64,000 nt of DNA, from contig CP060764.1 in NCBI GenBank assembly GCA_023205875.1, positions 558,001 through 622,000 on the forward strand, in the 5' to 3' direction. Below are positions 28,415 to 37,443 of this stretch, one piece after another. Every line of letters starts with the position of its first letter. Position 1 is the stretch's first letter. This DNA comes from Chloropicon primus. Lineage: Eukaryota > Chlorophyta > Chloropicophyceae > Chloropicales > Chloropicaceae. Under the pieces are notes generated by a model that was not told where the DNA came from, ran no database searches, and saw only the letters and a program-made list of their open reading frames with translations. The translations under genes and the position numbers were made by a program.

Positions 28415-30259
28415 CTAACCCTCTTCTTCTTCTTCTTCCGCGCGTGGAGGAGGAGGAGGTTGGCTCGTCGAATCCACGCTCACCCAAGGCAGCAGAGACT
28501 GCAGGAGGATCGACAGGGTGTTTCCCTCTCGGAGCTCGTCCCCGCCGAGCTGCACGGTCTGCTGCAGGCCGGGTTGCTGCATCGCTTGCTGCTCCTGCTG
28601 AGCACCAGGGCCCCCCATCTGGAGCAACTCCTGCGGGATCTGAGCAGGGCCCATCTGATCCTCTGGAATGATGTGCCTGTACATGTTGACCTCGCTGGGG
28701 GGCCAGATCTCCTTCTGGAGGGCGCGCCAGTCCGCTGCCATCCCGTCCGCGTCCTCCGCCTCCACCACCTCCTTTGCGACGCTCAGCATCCACGTCTGGA
28801 TCTCGGTGTCCTTCCAAAGCTCGTACTGCTTTTCCACGAAGAGGCGGACCAGGTGGTCGAGCGAGGCATTGTTACCAGAGGAAGAATTCTTGAAGAGGGG
28901 CTTCTGCAGCACCGGTTCCCACGAGGCCATCGTGATCATGCCTTTGTCGCTGAGTTTCTTCAGGAGCTTCGCCAGGCCAAAGGGGTACGTTTGGATCGCC
29001 TGGGACAAGAGCTCCGCCGACGTCGTCTCCGCCAATGCCGTATCCTTTTCTCCGTCGTCGCGGTCCGGGTCTCTCTCGTGGTACCACTTGGCCATCGCCA
29101 CTGAGTACAGAAAGTTTGGGTACAAGGACAGGTTCTTCTCGCCGTTCTCGTATTCGGAGACCATCCGAAACAGAAACGGGTATTCTCTCGCCCGGATGGA
29201 GTGAAAGTCGATGCAGAACAGGACTCCCATCGGATCGCTCTTGTCAAAACTGAGGAGGAGCTTGCTGAACTCCAAGGCCGCGCGATGGCACCCTCTCCTC
29301 GACAGGGAGCCGATGTACCTGAACAGAACCTGAAACATCATCTGGTTCTCCTCAACTTTGTAGCTCAGCCTAAGGCTGCCCTTTGTGACGTCAAACCACG
29401 GGTGAAACGCGCTCTCCAGGCAAAAGATGCACCTCTCGAGGAACGAGTCTGCGGTGGCGAAGTCCCCCGTGTGCGAGTAAATGTAGAAAAGACTCAGAAG
29501 AGTGTCCAAGTGGTAGGGGTTCTTCCTCAGGAACTCCACCAGGTTGTTGGGATCGTGCGTGGCGGCGATCGCATCGAACTTCCGCTGGAGATCCCTGTAG
29601 TCCTGCGACCAAGTGTACTCGAAGTCCAAGCCTCCGTCCGAAGAATTTCCCGTGTGAGCCATGCCCAGACCGCTGTCTGGCTTCCGCCAGTTCGCTGGTG
29701 GCTCGAACAGCTTGTTCTTGTTGATCCTCCGCAGTCTGTGTTGCCTCGTGGCCCTCTCCCTGCTCGCGCTGAAGGCTCCGGAGCCGAATATCCGCCTCAT
29801 CTCCCTCTCGGGCGACAGGAAGTTCGCCTCGATCGTCAGGAGGTCATGTGCCTCGGCAACTCGACGAGTTGACGTCGATGCTCTCTCTGTGACCTCGCTG
29901 CCTCCGAACTCTGAGATCAGAGCGTCTATGTCTTCTTCCTCCTCTCCATCCTCCTCGTCTTTGGCCTTCCCCTTGGTCTTCTTCCCCTTGGTCTTCTTCT
30001 TCTTCTTCTTCTTCTCGCTCTTCTTCCCCTGCTTCGTGGAGTCGACGTCCCGAGCTTTGGCCTCCTCCTCCTCCTCCTCCTGACTCTCACTCTCGGCTTC
30101 GTCATCCCCGCTATTCGACAAGAGGGCGAAGGCCGACGACGCCATCCCGGAACCCGAGAAACCAATGGGCTCCTCCTCCTCGCTCTCGCTCTCGCTCTCC
30201 TCCCCCCTCAACGCTGCCTCCCGCTCCTCCTGCAACCTCCTCAAGTGCCTGGACGCCAT
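28415..30259 (-). CDS. TCF25: TCF25/NULP1 (Rqc1)-like ribosome quality control factor
   Basis: 614 residues from ATG 30259. The TCF25/Rqc1 family is a component of the ribosome-associated quality control complex that promotes ubiquitination of stalled nascent chains. An N-terminal acidic/Ser stretch and a long Lys-rich tract (about residues 75-105) precede the conserved region. That region includes LLTIEANFLSPEREMRRIFGS, YTWSQDYRDLQRKFD, FLRKNPYHLDTLLSL, SFLERCIFCLESAFHPWF, NQMMFQVLFRYIGSLSRRGCHRAALEFSKLLL, DPMGVLFCIDF and QAIQTYPFGLAKLLKKL. The C-terminus ends in acidic and Pro-rich low complexity. Divergent from the PKG gene; only 22 bases before the ATG begins a 69-base sequence duplicated in the intergenic region. 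Confidence 0.93.
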   Translation of the reverse strand: MASRHLRRLQEEREAALRGEESESESEEEEPIGFSGSGMASSAFALLSNSGDDEAESESQEEEEEEAKARDVDSTKQGKKSEKKKKKKKTKGKKTKGKAKDEEDGEEEEDIDALISEFGGSEVTERASTSTRRVAEAHDLLTIEANFLSPEREMRRIFGSGAFSASRERATRQHRLRRINKNKLFEPPANWRKPDSGLGMAHTGNSSDGGLDFEYTWSQDYRDLQRKFDAIAATHDPNNLVEFLRKNPYHLDTLLSLFYIYSHTGDFATADSFLERCIFCLESAFHPWFDVTKGSLRLSYKVEENQMMFQVLFRYIGSLSRRGCHRAALEFSKLLLSFDKSDPMGVLFCIDFHSIRAREYPFLFRMVSEYENGEKNLSLYPNFLYSVAMAKWYHERDPDRDDGEKDTALAETTSAELLSQAIQTYPFGLAKLLKKLSDKGMITMASWEPVLQKPLFKNSSSGNNASLDHLVRLFVEKQYELWKDTEIQTWMLSVAKEVVEAEDADGMAADWRALQKEIWPPSEVNMYRHIIPEDQMGPAQIPQELLQMGGPGAQQEQQAMQQPGLQQTVQLGGDELREGNTLSILLQSLLPWVSVDSTSQPPPPPRAEEEEEEG

Positions 30260-30281
30260 CTTCCACACCACTATAACCGAC

Positions 30282-30349
30282 CCTTCCCTCCCCTGCTCCC
30301 GATCGATCGATGCCGATGGCCGAGGCTCCTCCTCGCTCCTCGGTTGACA
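30282..30349 (+). repeat. Direct repeat, copy 1 of 2
   Basis: 68 bases running from CCTTCCCTCCCCTGCTCCC through GATCGATCGATGCCG to CGGTTGACA. Matches copy 2 exactly apart from one C in the C-run. Confidence 0.95.
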
Positions 30350-30471
30350 CCTATAACCCCAATCCCTATCGTCGTGTTTGACAAAAACGCGTCAGTGGAA
30401 AGTTCGTGAGACGAAGCTTCGCCCTCGATCACCACACCCCCTCCCCCCCTCCCTCCCTCGCGAACAGACCT

Positions 30472-30540
30472 CCTTCCCTCCCCCTGCTCCCGATCGATCG
30501 ATGCCGATGGCCGAGGCTCCTCCTCGCTCCTCGGTTGACA
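30472..30540 (+). repeat. Direct repeat, copy 2 of 2
   Basis: 69 bases, same orientation as copy 1 and 190 bases downstream, with one additional C after CCTTCCCTCC. Such near-identity in noncoding DNA indicates a recent local duplication. Confidence 0.95.
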
Positions 30541-30770
30541 GCTGATCCCGTGGACAAGTTCTCGTCCAGGACCAGCACCAAGGTGGTCAACAGGTGGAGC
30601 TTAAGGGCGCGCTGCTGGAGGCGGGGGACGAGAGAGAGAGAGAGAAGGGTCGAAGAGGACTACTGAAGGAATCTTCATGGCTTTCCATTGATCAAGGTTC
30701 TTTGGTGGAGAACATGTCCTGAGGTGAAGGATTTTGAGACTCGAAAGTGTCTAGGAAGGCGTTTGGCAGG

Positions 30771-33377
30771 ATGGCGAGGCGGGGGGATACCAAAGTGGAG
30801 TTTGCTGCAAGCACCACGAGGGGTGGTGGCGGCCTGCTGCAGAGGATGAGTTCGACGGCGGGGAGCACTCAGAGGACAAGGAGTGCCCACGCGACGAGAG
30901 TCGTCGCGAAGAGCTCCCTCACGAAGAATTTGCTGGAGAGGGCCCTGAACAACAGTTTCCTCTTCAAGTCGCTCAAGGCGAACGTTATCTCGCAGATTGT
31001 GGCTTCCATGTTCGAGGTGAAGGTGCCCGCGGGCCGGACGATCATCCACGAGGGCGAGGATGGAGACAACTTCTACGTTGTCACGGCAGGAAAGTTCGAT
31101 TGCATCAAAGAAATCAAAGGCCAGCCGGTAAAGTTGCTCGAGATGCTACCAGGCATGTGCTTTGGGGAGCTGGCTTTGCTTTACAACACCGCGAGAGCGG
31201 CAAGCATCTGCGCCACGACCGACTCCACTGTCTGGGCGCTGGACAGGGAGTCTTTCAACATGACGGTCGTATACCACTCGGAGGAGACTCGTGCGGCCCA
31301 GATTCTGCGTTCCTCCCAGTTCTTCTCCTCGCTCAACGAGCACGAGCTGACGGTCCTTATTCACCAGACCGAGAGGAAGATCTACAAGACGACGCCGCCG
31401 GGCGAGCAGGGCGAGATCATCCTGGAGAAGGGCAAGAGCTGCGAATGCTTGCGCATTCTGATGGAAGGGGAGGTCACCGTCACCCACCTCATCAACAAGA
31501 CTGAGCCAGTGAGCAGGACTTTGGGGCCCGGGCAGGTCTTCGGGGTGGTGGAGGCGGTGAGGAACCAGACCGTGGACGCGAACGTGTACGCCACCGGAAA
31601 GACGAGCTCGGGCACGACCGTGCTCAAGGTGCCGAAGCAGGTGTTTGAGGACGTCAAGGGGAAGCTCTCGAAGCAGATTATGGACGCTGCGATTGTGCAG
31701 TACCTGGCGAGGTCGCCCATCACAAAGGCCCTGAACCAGGAGGGCCTGCTGTCCCTCTGCCCCCTCTTCGTGAGGGAGAAGCTCCGGCCCTACTTCCAGC
31801 CCTTCCCGAACGGGATGACCAAGGAGATCAGCATCTTGGACGAGGGCTCGGTGTCGTACAAGGGGAAGACCCTCTCCACTCCCGGGAAAATCTTCGGAGA
31901 GGAGGTCCTGAACGGCCAGTACAGGGTGCCTTGCATCACGACGGGTGAGAACGGGGCGTCCATGTTCGTGCTCAAGGCCGAGAAGATGAACGAGGTCAGG
32001 AACCAGATCGAAAAGTCCAAAATGCTTGCCACGCTCAAGACGGTGCAACTTTTCATCTCACTCTCCCAGTCGGAGCTCGAGGCCCTGGCGGACGCTATGC
32101 AGGCCTACGACTTCAGGAGGGACGAGATTCTGATCAAGCAGGGGGACCCTGGTGACAATTTCTACATCTTGTGCTTCGGGGAGCTCGTGGTCCTGAAGAC
32201 CCAGGACGACGGCCGGGTGGACGAGCTCATGAGGCTCAAGGAGGGCTGCTTCGGCGAGCGTGCCCTGCTGGAGAACAAGCCGAGGGCGGCGACGATCAAG
32301 GCGGTGACGAACGGCAGGGTTTATACCATCGCCAAGGAGGCCTTTGAGGAGCACCTGGGAAGCTTGAGCGAGCTCATGGCCCTTTACACCCAGGAAGTGG
32401 AGCGCCAGCAAATGAACGAAAAGATTCAGTTCAACGACTTGCAGGCCATGAAGACGATCGGGGTGGGCTCGTTTGGAAGGGTCCGGCTGGTGTACCACAG
32501 CCTGACCAACGAGATCTACGGAATGAAGTCCCTCTCGAAGAAGCTCATCGTCAGGTACCGGCAGGAGAACCACATGAGGAACGAGAGGCTTCTGTTGAAC
32601 AAGATCTCCCACCCCTTTTGCAGCAGGCTGATCAAGTCTTTCAACCAGGGGTCCCACGTGCATCTCGTCACGGAGTACTCCCTCGGGGGAGAGCTCTTCC
32701 ACCTCCTGGACAGGCAGGAGGACGGGCACTTCGAGGAGTCCCAGGCAAAATTCTACGCCGCTTGCGTCATTCTGGTGCTGGAGCACCTGCACTCCAAGGG
32801 AATCATCTACCGTGACCTCAAGCCGGAGAACTTGATGCTCGACACGGAGGGCTACATCAAGGTCATTGACTTTGGGTTCTCCAAGGAGATCGACGGGTAC
32901 ACGTACACGGTTTGCGGCACCCCTGACTACATCGCGCCGGAGATCATCACCATGCAGGGCCACACCAAGGCCGTGGACTACTGGTCGCTTGGGGTGCTGA
33001 TTTACGAGATGATCCTGGGCGTGCCGCCTTTTGGCACCACGAACGAGTCCGAGCAGCAAGTGTACAACAACATCTTGGACAACAACTACCACATACCGGA
33101 GGACATCTCCGCGGATGCCGCGGATTTGATCTCGAGGCTCCTGCTGAACGACCCAAACAGGCGTCTTGGAATGCAGAGGAAGGGAATTCGTGACGTGAAG
33201 GAGCACTCTTGGTTCAGGGACATCGACTTCATCAAGCTGGAGAGGAAGAAGGTCACTCCCCCCTACAGACCACAGAACTTTGAGGAGTTCGACGCTTCGT
33301 ATTTTGACAGGTACGACGACGCGGAGGACTCCTCCGCCGCCCCGTTCACCAGCGGAACCTGGGACGATTGCTTCTGA
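30771..33377 (+). CDS. PKG: cGMP-dependent protein kinase with four cyclic nucleotide-binding domains
   Basis: 868 residues from ATG 30771. Four CNB modules precede an AGC kinase. CNB-A has a canonical phosphate-binding cassette FGELALLYNTARAAS (~131). CNB-B has a decayed cassette (FGVVEAVRNQTVDA) and CNB-C another (FGEEVLNGQYRVPC). CNB-D is canonical (FGERALLENKPRAAT, ~494). The kinase starts with GVGSFGRV (~564) and includes the ATP-binding Lys in YGMKSLSKK, YRDLKPENLM (~680, Tyr replacing His of HRD as in AGC kinases), DFGFSKEI, CGTPDYIAPE and a C-tail ending WDDCF. The four-CNB layout matches apicomplexan and green-algal PKGs rather than the two-CNB animal enzyme. Ligand preference for cGMP is inferred from family similarity. 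Confidence 0.93.
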   Translation: MARRGDTKVEFAASTTRGGGGLLQRMSSTAGSTQRTRSAHATRVVAKSSLTKNLLERALNNSFLFKSLKANVISQIVASMFEVKVPAGRTIIHEGEDGDNFYVVTAGKFDCIKEIKGQPVKLLEMLPGMCFGELALLYNTARAASICATTDSTVWALDRESFNMTVVYHSEETRAAQILRSSQFFSSLNEHELTVLIHQTERKIYKTTPPGEQGEIILEKGKSCECLRILMEGEVTVTHLINKTEPVSRTLGPGQVFGVVEAVRNQTVDANVYATGKTSSGTTVLKVPKQVFEDVKGKLSKQIMDAAIVQYLARSPITKALNQEGLLSLCPLFVREKLRPYFQPFPNGMTKEISILDEGSVSYKGKTLSTPGKIFGEEVLNGQYRVPCITTGENGASMFVLKAEKMNEVRNQIEKSKMLATLKTVQLFISLSQSELEALADAMQAYDFRRDEILIKQGDPGDNFYILCFGELVVLKTQDDGRVDELMRLKEGCFGERALLENKPRAATIKAVTNGRVYTIAKEAFEEHLGSLSELMALYTQEVERQQMNEKIQFNDLQAMKTIGVGSFGRVRLVYHSLTNEIYGMKSLSKKLIVRYRQENHMRNERLLLNKISHPFCSRLIKSFNQGSHVHLVTEYSLGGELFHLLDRQEDGHFEESQAKFYAACVILVLEHLHSKGIIYRDLKPENLMLDTEGYIKVIDFGFSKEIDGYTYTVCGTPDYIAPEIITMQGHTKAVDYWSLGVLIYEMILGVPPFGTTNESEQQVYNNILDNNYHIPEDISADAADLISRLLLNDPNRRLGMQRKGIRDVKEHSWFRDIDFIKLERKKVTPPYRPQNFEEFDASYFDRYDDAEDSSAAPFTSGTWDDCF

Positions 33378-33521
33378 CCAGAGCGGCTGGTCGCAACAAG
33401 CTGCAGCGTGCTGTACAAAATATTGTTTCATACACTCTTGATGCTGCGGAAAACACACACAAAAAAAAGACGTTTATATTCTTTTTTCCTCTCTTCCCCC
33501 CCCCCTCTCTCTCTCCCTCTC

Positions 33522-34612
33522 TCACGACTTTTTGGTGATCTCGCCCTCGCCGTAGAGGCACAGCAAGTCCTCCCTGAAGCCGTACTCGAGCGCCGCGGAC
33601 ACGAAGGCGAAGAGGAGGAGGCTCTGGATGCCGTGCACGATGTTCTCGCCGCTCAGTGCGACGCCCAGAACCTCGCCGATGGTGGAGGTCTCCCTGTGAC
33701 CCGGGTTCAGCGTCGAGAGCCCCCTCGTGAGGGCGAACGCGAGAACGACCCCCGACTTGAGCTGCGTGTTCTCCACGTCATTGGTCACGGCGTACCTGTA
33801 CGTGAGCGCAAAGAGGGCACTGCTTGCGACTGCGGAGCCGAGCGACAGGATGTCAAAGTCCAAAAGCAGAAGGGGGAGGCTGAAGAGGGCGCCAGCTCCC
33901 GCACCCGCGACCGCGCACTTTAGCGACTCTATCCTCTCGGTGCTCTCCTTCAGCAGGGCCACCAGGTCCTCCTGCTGGGCGCCCACGCTGTCGAGGTCCT
34001 CCTTGGCCTTCTCCACCTCCGCGAGCCTGTCCTGAAGCTCCTCGATGGATTCCGCACGGAGCTTTCCCATCCGCCTCCTCTCGGCCTGAAGGGCCGGCGA
34101 GTCCTCTGGTATGGCTTCCCTCGCCGCTTTCAGCTCCATAACGTCCCGCATCGCCTTGTTCAGCTTCTCCCCCCTTTCGCTCTTCATCAGGCGCTCCACG
34201 GCGGACCTCGCCTCCAGGTTGTCGTCGCCATTCTCGTCCTCCCGACTCGACCCTGCGACCACAACGTCCCGACCCCTCCCGCACGAGGCCCCGTCCTCAG
34301 CCTCCCTCCTGAGCCTCGCAGCCCTCGCCCACGCCTGCCTCCCCCCGAGAAATCCCACGCCCCTCGCTGTGCAAACCACCCGAGACTCCGCCGCCCTCCC
34401 CCTCGTCCCCCCCCTTCCTCCCCCCTTCCTCCCCCCCCCCCCTCCATCCCTCTTCTGCCGTGCCAGCCCTCTCCCCCCTCCTCTCCCGCCTTTCGCCGAC
34501 GACTCCGCGCGCCAAACCCCGTCACGATGCAGACGGTCGCCCAGCGCGGGGAACGGAAACGGAAGAGGAGAGGAGAGAGCCTTTGCTTTAGCGATGGCGG
34601 CGGCGTTGCCAT
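33522..34612 (-). CDS. Plastid membrane protein of unknown function; N-terminal frame uncertain
   Basis: The main frame runs from the stop at 33522 upstream with no ATG except an internal one at 34187 (221 residues). It encodes a transit-like VVCTARG region, a Glu/Lys-rich coiled coil (LQDRLAEVEKAKEDLD), then several hydrophobic helices with TYRYAVTNDVENTQLKSG, VLAFALTRGLSTLN and a C-terminal EYGFREDLLCLYG. A good start with a transit peptide (MATPPPSLKQRLSPLLFRFR) exists at 34612, but in a different frame. Between them lies a C12 homopolymer (34431-34442), so a length error or real indel there would join the two. No canonical splice sites explain the change. The helix region recalls plant/cyanobacterial thylakoid proteins of unknown function. 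Confidence 0.65.
34431..34442. repeat. C12 homopolymer inside the 5' part of the membrane-protein gene
   Basis: Twelve consecutive C on the plus strand within a C/T-rich stretch, flanked by further C6-C7 runs. This is the likely place for a sequencing or true length change that alters the reading frame. Confidence 0.9.
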
Positions 34613-34635
34613 CACCAACTCCGTCGTAACTAGGA

Positions 34636-34640
34636 GGAGA

Positions 34641-34680
<40 letters not shown>

Positions 34681-34683
34681 CGC
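34636..34683. repeat. CT-rich simple repeat between divergent genes
   Basis: Imperfect CTTT/CTCT run within the 104-base divergent spacer, directly upstream of the RAB3GAP2-like start. Confidence 0.8.
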
Positions 34684-34716
34684 TCCGTTAGGTACTGGCG
34701 TTGTGTGTTGGCCAGG

Positions 34717-36165
34717 ATGAGCGCGAGTGTTGGCGAGGAGGGGAGGGGCGATGCCGTGGTCGTGGAGGAAAGGGTGCTGGCCACCGTGAAGGCCAAGGAC
34801 TTGCGTTGGCTCGTGGGCGAGCGGAAGAAGAAGAAGAAGAGAGGTGGTGGTGGTGGTGTTGAGGAGGAGGAAGAGGAGGAGGAGTGGAGGATCGCGTTTG
34901 CAGGTGGGGGGAAGGACGACGAGAAGCTCGTGGTGGCGTTGGCCTTCGGCTCCAGGCTCTCTTGCGTGGCGTTCGAGAGGCGTCGGGGGGGCGGAGCCTT
35001 CGAGCTGACGGACAAGTACGAGCAGAACGCCCCGACGAGGGTAACCGCCCTGGTTTGGACGAGGCTGGACTTCGGGGAGGACGGAGGCGCGTGGTACCTG
35101 GCCCTGGGGGGAAGGGACGGCACCTTCAGGCTCCTCGATGAGACCACCCGAGTGGTTGTGCACGAGTCGCGGGCGGATTCCACGGCCGTCCTGTCGATTC
35201 AGGCGCACAACCTCGCCATGGGTCTGCGGAGAGACTTGCAAGGTGTCACCTCCCAGGGGCTGACCTTGGTCTTCGAGGGCGCCGTGTCCCTCGTGCAGCT
35301 GGAGGACTTGATCCGAATCCACCAGGACCACAAGAGGCGGCCGAAGAGGCCGGGAAAGGGTCTCCGCAGGGGCAGCAGGGACGGGGCGGCGGACTTTGCC
35401 AAGTTCAACCTGGCCACCGCGACGGCGGGCGCGTGCGATGCCGTGGCCCTTGGGTGCGCCAACCTCCCCCTCCAGGAGCAGCTCCTCGGCTCTGGCGGCG
35501 ATGGCGCCGACGGGAAGCGGAGGAGGGTGAGGATCGTGGTCGCCGGAGCGGACCCCGCCCTCTCTTGCGTCCACGTCGACACCAGGGGCGCCGACGCGTT
35601 GAGCTTGGGAATGTCGCTTCTGTCCACCGCGCTGGATTGGGCGCCGAGCCTGCCCCTCCTCGGGAGGCTGAAGAAGAAGGTGGCGACCAGCACGACGAAG
35701 AAGGAGGACGAGGGCGCCTCGCCGATCTCCTCCAAGGTTCCCTTCGTCGATCCCACCAGGCAGGTGCACTCCCTTCGGCTCGCTCCGAACTTTCCTCTCG
35801 TGGCGTGCTGCGACGCTCTGGGCAGAGTCCTCGTGCTCGACGCCGCGAATTTCCTCGTGTCCCGCGTGTTCAAGGGGTACAGAGATGCCCAGACGGCGTG
35901 GCTCTGGTGCGAGGGCACCCTCCTGCTGGCCATCCTGGCGCCCAAGAGGCTTCGTTTGGAGGTGTGGGACTACTTTCGAGGGAGGAAGGCGAAGCATTTT
36001 GATTGCAGCCCGAGGGACAGGCTCGCCAGGCCCCCTTGCACCATAGTCGCCAGCTTGGAGAGCCAGGCGGTCGCAGGTGGTCAGGGCGAAGCCGTCAGGG
36101 CGTCCTTCACGGACGAGGGGGACCTCTTGCTCACGGGAATCGGGGGAGCCGCTCGCGTATTATGA
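34717..36165 (+). CDS. RAB3GAP2: Rab3 GTPase-activating protein non-catalytic subunit-like (N-terminal domain)
   Basis: 482 residues from ATG 34717. The RAB3GAP2 N-terminal beta-propeller-like domain is recognised by LTLVFEGAVSLVQLEDLIR, DPTRQVHSLRLAPNFPLVACCDALGRVLVLD and the hallmark FKGYRDAQTAWLW, followed by LRLEVWDYFRGRKAKHFDC. In animals RAB3GAP1/2 act as GAP for Rab3 and GEF for Rab18 on ER and vesicles. The protein ends at this domain, so the long C-terminal half of animal RAB3GAP2 is absent. A Lys/Gly/Glu low-complexity insert sits near residue 35-55. Candidate TGTAA signal after the stop at about 36256. Convergent with the thioesterase gene. Confidence 0.85.
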   Translation: MSASVGEEGRGDAVVVEERVLATVKAKDLRWLVGERKKKKKRGGGGGVEEEEEEEEWRIAFAGGGKDDEKLVVALAFGSRLSCVAFERRRGGGAFELTDKYEQNAPTRVTALVWTRLDFGEDGGAWYLALGGRDGTFRLLDETTRVVVHESRADSTAVLSIQAHNLAMGLRRDLQGVTSQGLTLVFEGAVSLVQLEDLIRIHQDHKRRPKRPGKGLRRGSRDGAADFAKFNLATATAGACDAVALGCANLPLQEQLLGSGGDGADGKRRRVRIVVAGADPALSCVHVDTRGADALSLGMSLLSTALDWAPSLPLLGRLKKKVATSTTKKEDEGASPISSKVPFVDPTRQVHSLRLAPNFPLVACCDALGRVLVLDAANFLVSRVFKGYRDAQTAWLWCEGTLLLAILAPKRLRLEVWDYFRGRKAKHFDCSPRDRLARPPCTIVASLESQAVAGGQGEAVRASFTDEGDLLLTGIGGAARVL

Positions 36166-36181
36166 GTTCGATGATCGGTCC

Positions 36182-36211
36182 TGTGTGTGTGCGTGTGCGT
36201 GTGTGTGTGTG
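36182..36211. repeat. Alternating (TG/CG) tract
   Basis: Thirty bases of strict pyrimidine-purine alternation (TG with two CG substitutions) in the 3' flank of the RAB3GAP2-like gene. Confidence 0.9.
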
Positions 36212-36294
36212 AAACTAGTTGTTGTACAAAGACTAATGGGTAATAATGTATCATATGTAAGGAGTCGTGTACCGATAGACAGACAGTTTTTAGC

Positions 36295-37029
36295 TCAGGT
36301 GAGCTGCAGCTGCGTGCAGAGGAACGAATGCAGGTCCACGAGCTCGTCCTCCGACCTCAGCGAATGGCCGAGCCCCGGATAGGATCTCCAGCTGACGTCC
36401 AGGCCAAGCTCCTCTAGCTTCCTCGAGGTGCTCTGGCCCCAGGAGGGAAGCACAAAGTCGTCGTCCGCGCCGTGCGCCATCCAGAACCTTGGACGCTGAT
36501 CCCCCTTCGAGCTGCTTCCCTCGAGCTTCTCAAATACTTTCGCCTCGTCGCAAAGGTACGAACTCATGCTGAAGACGCCAGCAAGGTCGTGCTTCGTTCT
36601 TAATCCCAGCTGGAGGGCGAGCCCCCCTCCCATGCTGAAGCCTCCGACGGCAATCTTGGACGCCTTAATGCCGGAGGCAACCAACTCGTCCAAGAGTCCC
36701 TCGATCTGCTCCACGCTCCTCTCCACAGTCTCCGTCTGCTCCGGGCTCGATGGCTCCATCCCGAGCCTGTCGAACCACACCGACTCCACGCACCCCGCCA
36801 AGGTGTACCTTATCGGTCTCGCCGAAGGGAACGCCGTCCGCACGCCCTTCTCGTGCAAGGACCTCACCATCCTCTCTCCCCTCAAACCATACTCAAAGTT
36901 TTTTCCCGTGTCCCCGCTCCCGTGCAGGAAGACCACCGCACCCTTCGCCGAACACAACGACGACGACGACGACGACGCTCCCCTCTTCATCGCTCTCGTC
37001 AATGGATGACTCGCCACCGCCCTCCTCAT
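36295..37029 (-). CDS. Acyl-protein thioesterase/LYPLA-like serine hydrolase
   Basis: 244 residues from ATG 37029. Alpha/beta hydrolase of the carboxylesterase/thioesterase branch that removes palmitate from proteins or hydrolyses lysophospholipids. Motifs: VVFLHGSGDTG near residue 35, PSARPIRYTLAG, the nucleophile GFSMGGGLALQL with Ser132, the acid in MAHGADDDFVLP and the catalytic His in YPGLGHSLR. A short poly-Ser run (residues 19-24) is probably nonfunctional. Spacing and length match the APT/LYPLAL1 family. Substrate is unknown; a role in depalmitoylating SNAREs such as the SNAP-25-like protein elsewhere in the window would be speculation. Confidence 0.92.
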   Translation of the reverse strand: MRRAVASHPLTRAMKRGASSSSSSLCSAKGAVVFLHGSGDTGKNFEYGLRGERMVRSLHEKGVRTAFPSARPIRYTLAGCVESVWFDRLGMEPSSPEQTETVERSVEQIEGLLDELVASGIKASKIAVGGFSMGGGLALQLGLRTKHDLAGVFSMSSYLCDEAKVFEKLEGSSSKGDQRPRFWMAHGADDDFVLPSWGQSTSRKLEELGLDVSWRSYPGLGHSLRSEDELVDLHSFLCTQLQLT

Positions 37030-37443
37030 CAGGCGCCGCGCGCAGCAGCTTCAGTCCGATCGATCATAACGGGCCAGCGGCGAGGCGGAGGAGAGAGAGA
37101 GAGGACGGGTGGGACGACGAGGAGTGGGACGGAGGAGGGCAGGTGGAAGCGTCGCCTTCTCGTGATCCTTCTCGAGAGAGAGAGTGGGACGTCGCGCGCT
37201 CGAAACAAGCGACGAGAAAGGAGCTGCGATCGATCGATCGGCTCGGCTTTGGCTTTCGTGCGTGCGTGCGTGCGTTAAGGGTGACGAGAGAGGAAGCGAT
37301 CGGTGCATGCGGCGTGGCCTCTGCCCGGCAGGAGATCTCGCGGTCTTCTACGCCTTTGCGATCGAGAGACGGTTCCGAAGCGGCGAGTTCGAGCTTGAGG
37401 TGGAGGAAGGCGATCGAAGACTCAAGAGTCCGCGTGAGGGAGG
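37030..37443. promoter_or_regulatory. Divergent region thioesterase / coiled-coil gene
   Basis: 414 bases between divergent starts, with two GATCGATC palindromic clusters (37056-37066, 37227-37240) and AG-rich patches. No gene or clear core promoter element is seen. Confidence 0.35.

Larger units (their letters stand above)
30260..30770. promoter_or_regulatory. Divergent region TCF25 / PKG containing a 69-base direct duplication
   Basis: 511 bases between divergent starts. A 68-base block at 30282-30349 recurs at 30472-30540 with one inserted C. Each copy contains GATCGATCGATGCCGATGG. The first copy lies within the likely TCF25 leader, the second near mid-region. No gene is seen. Confidence 0.7.
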
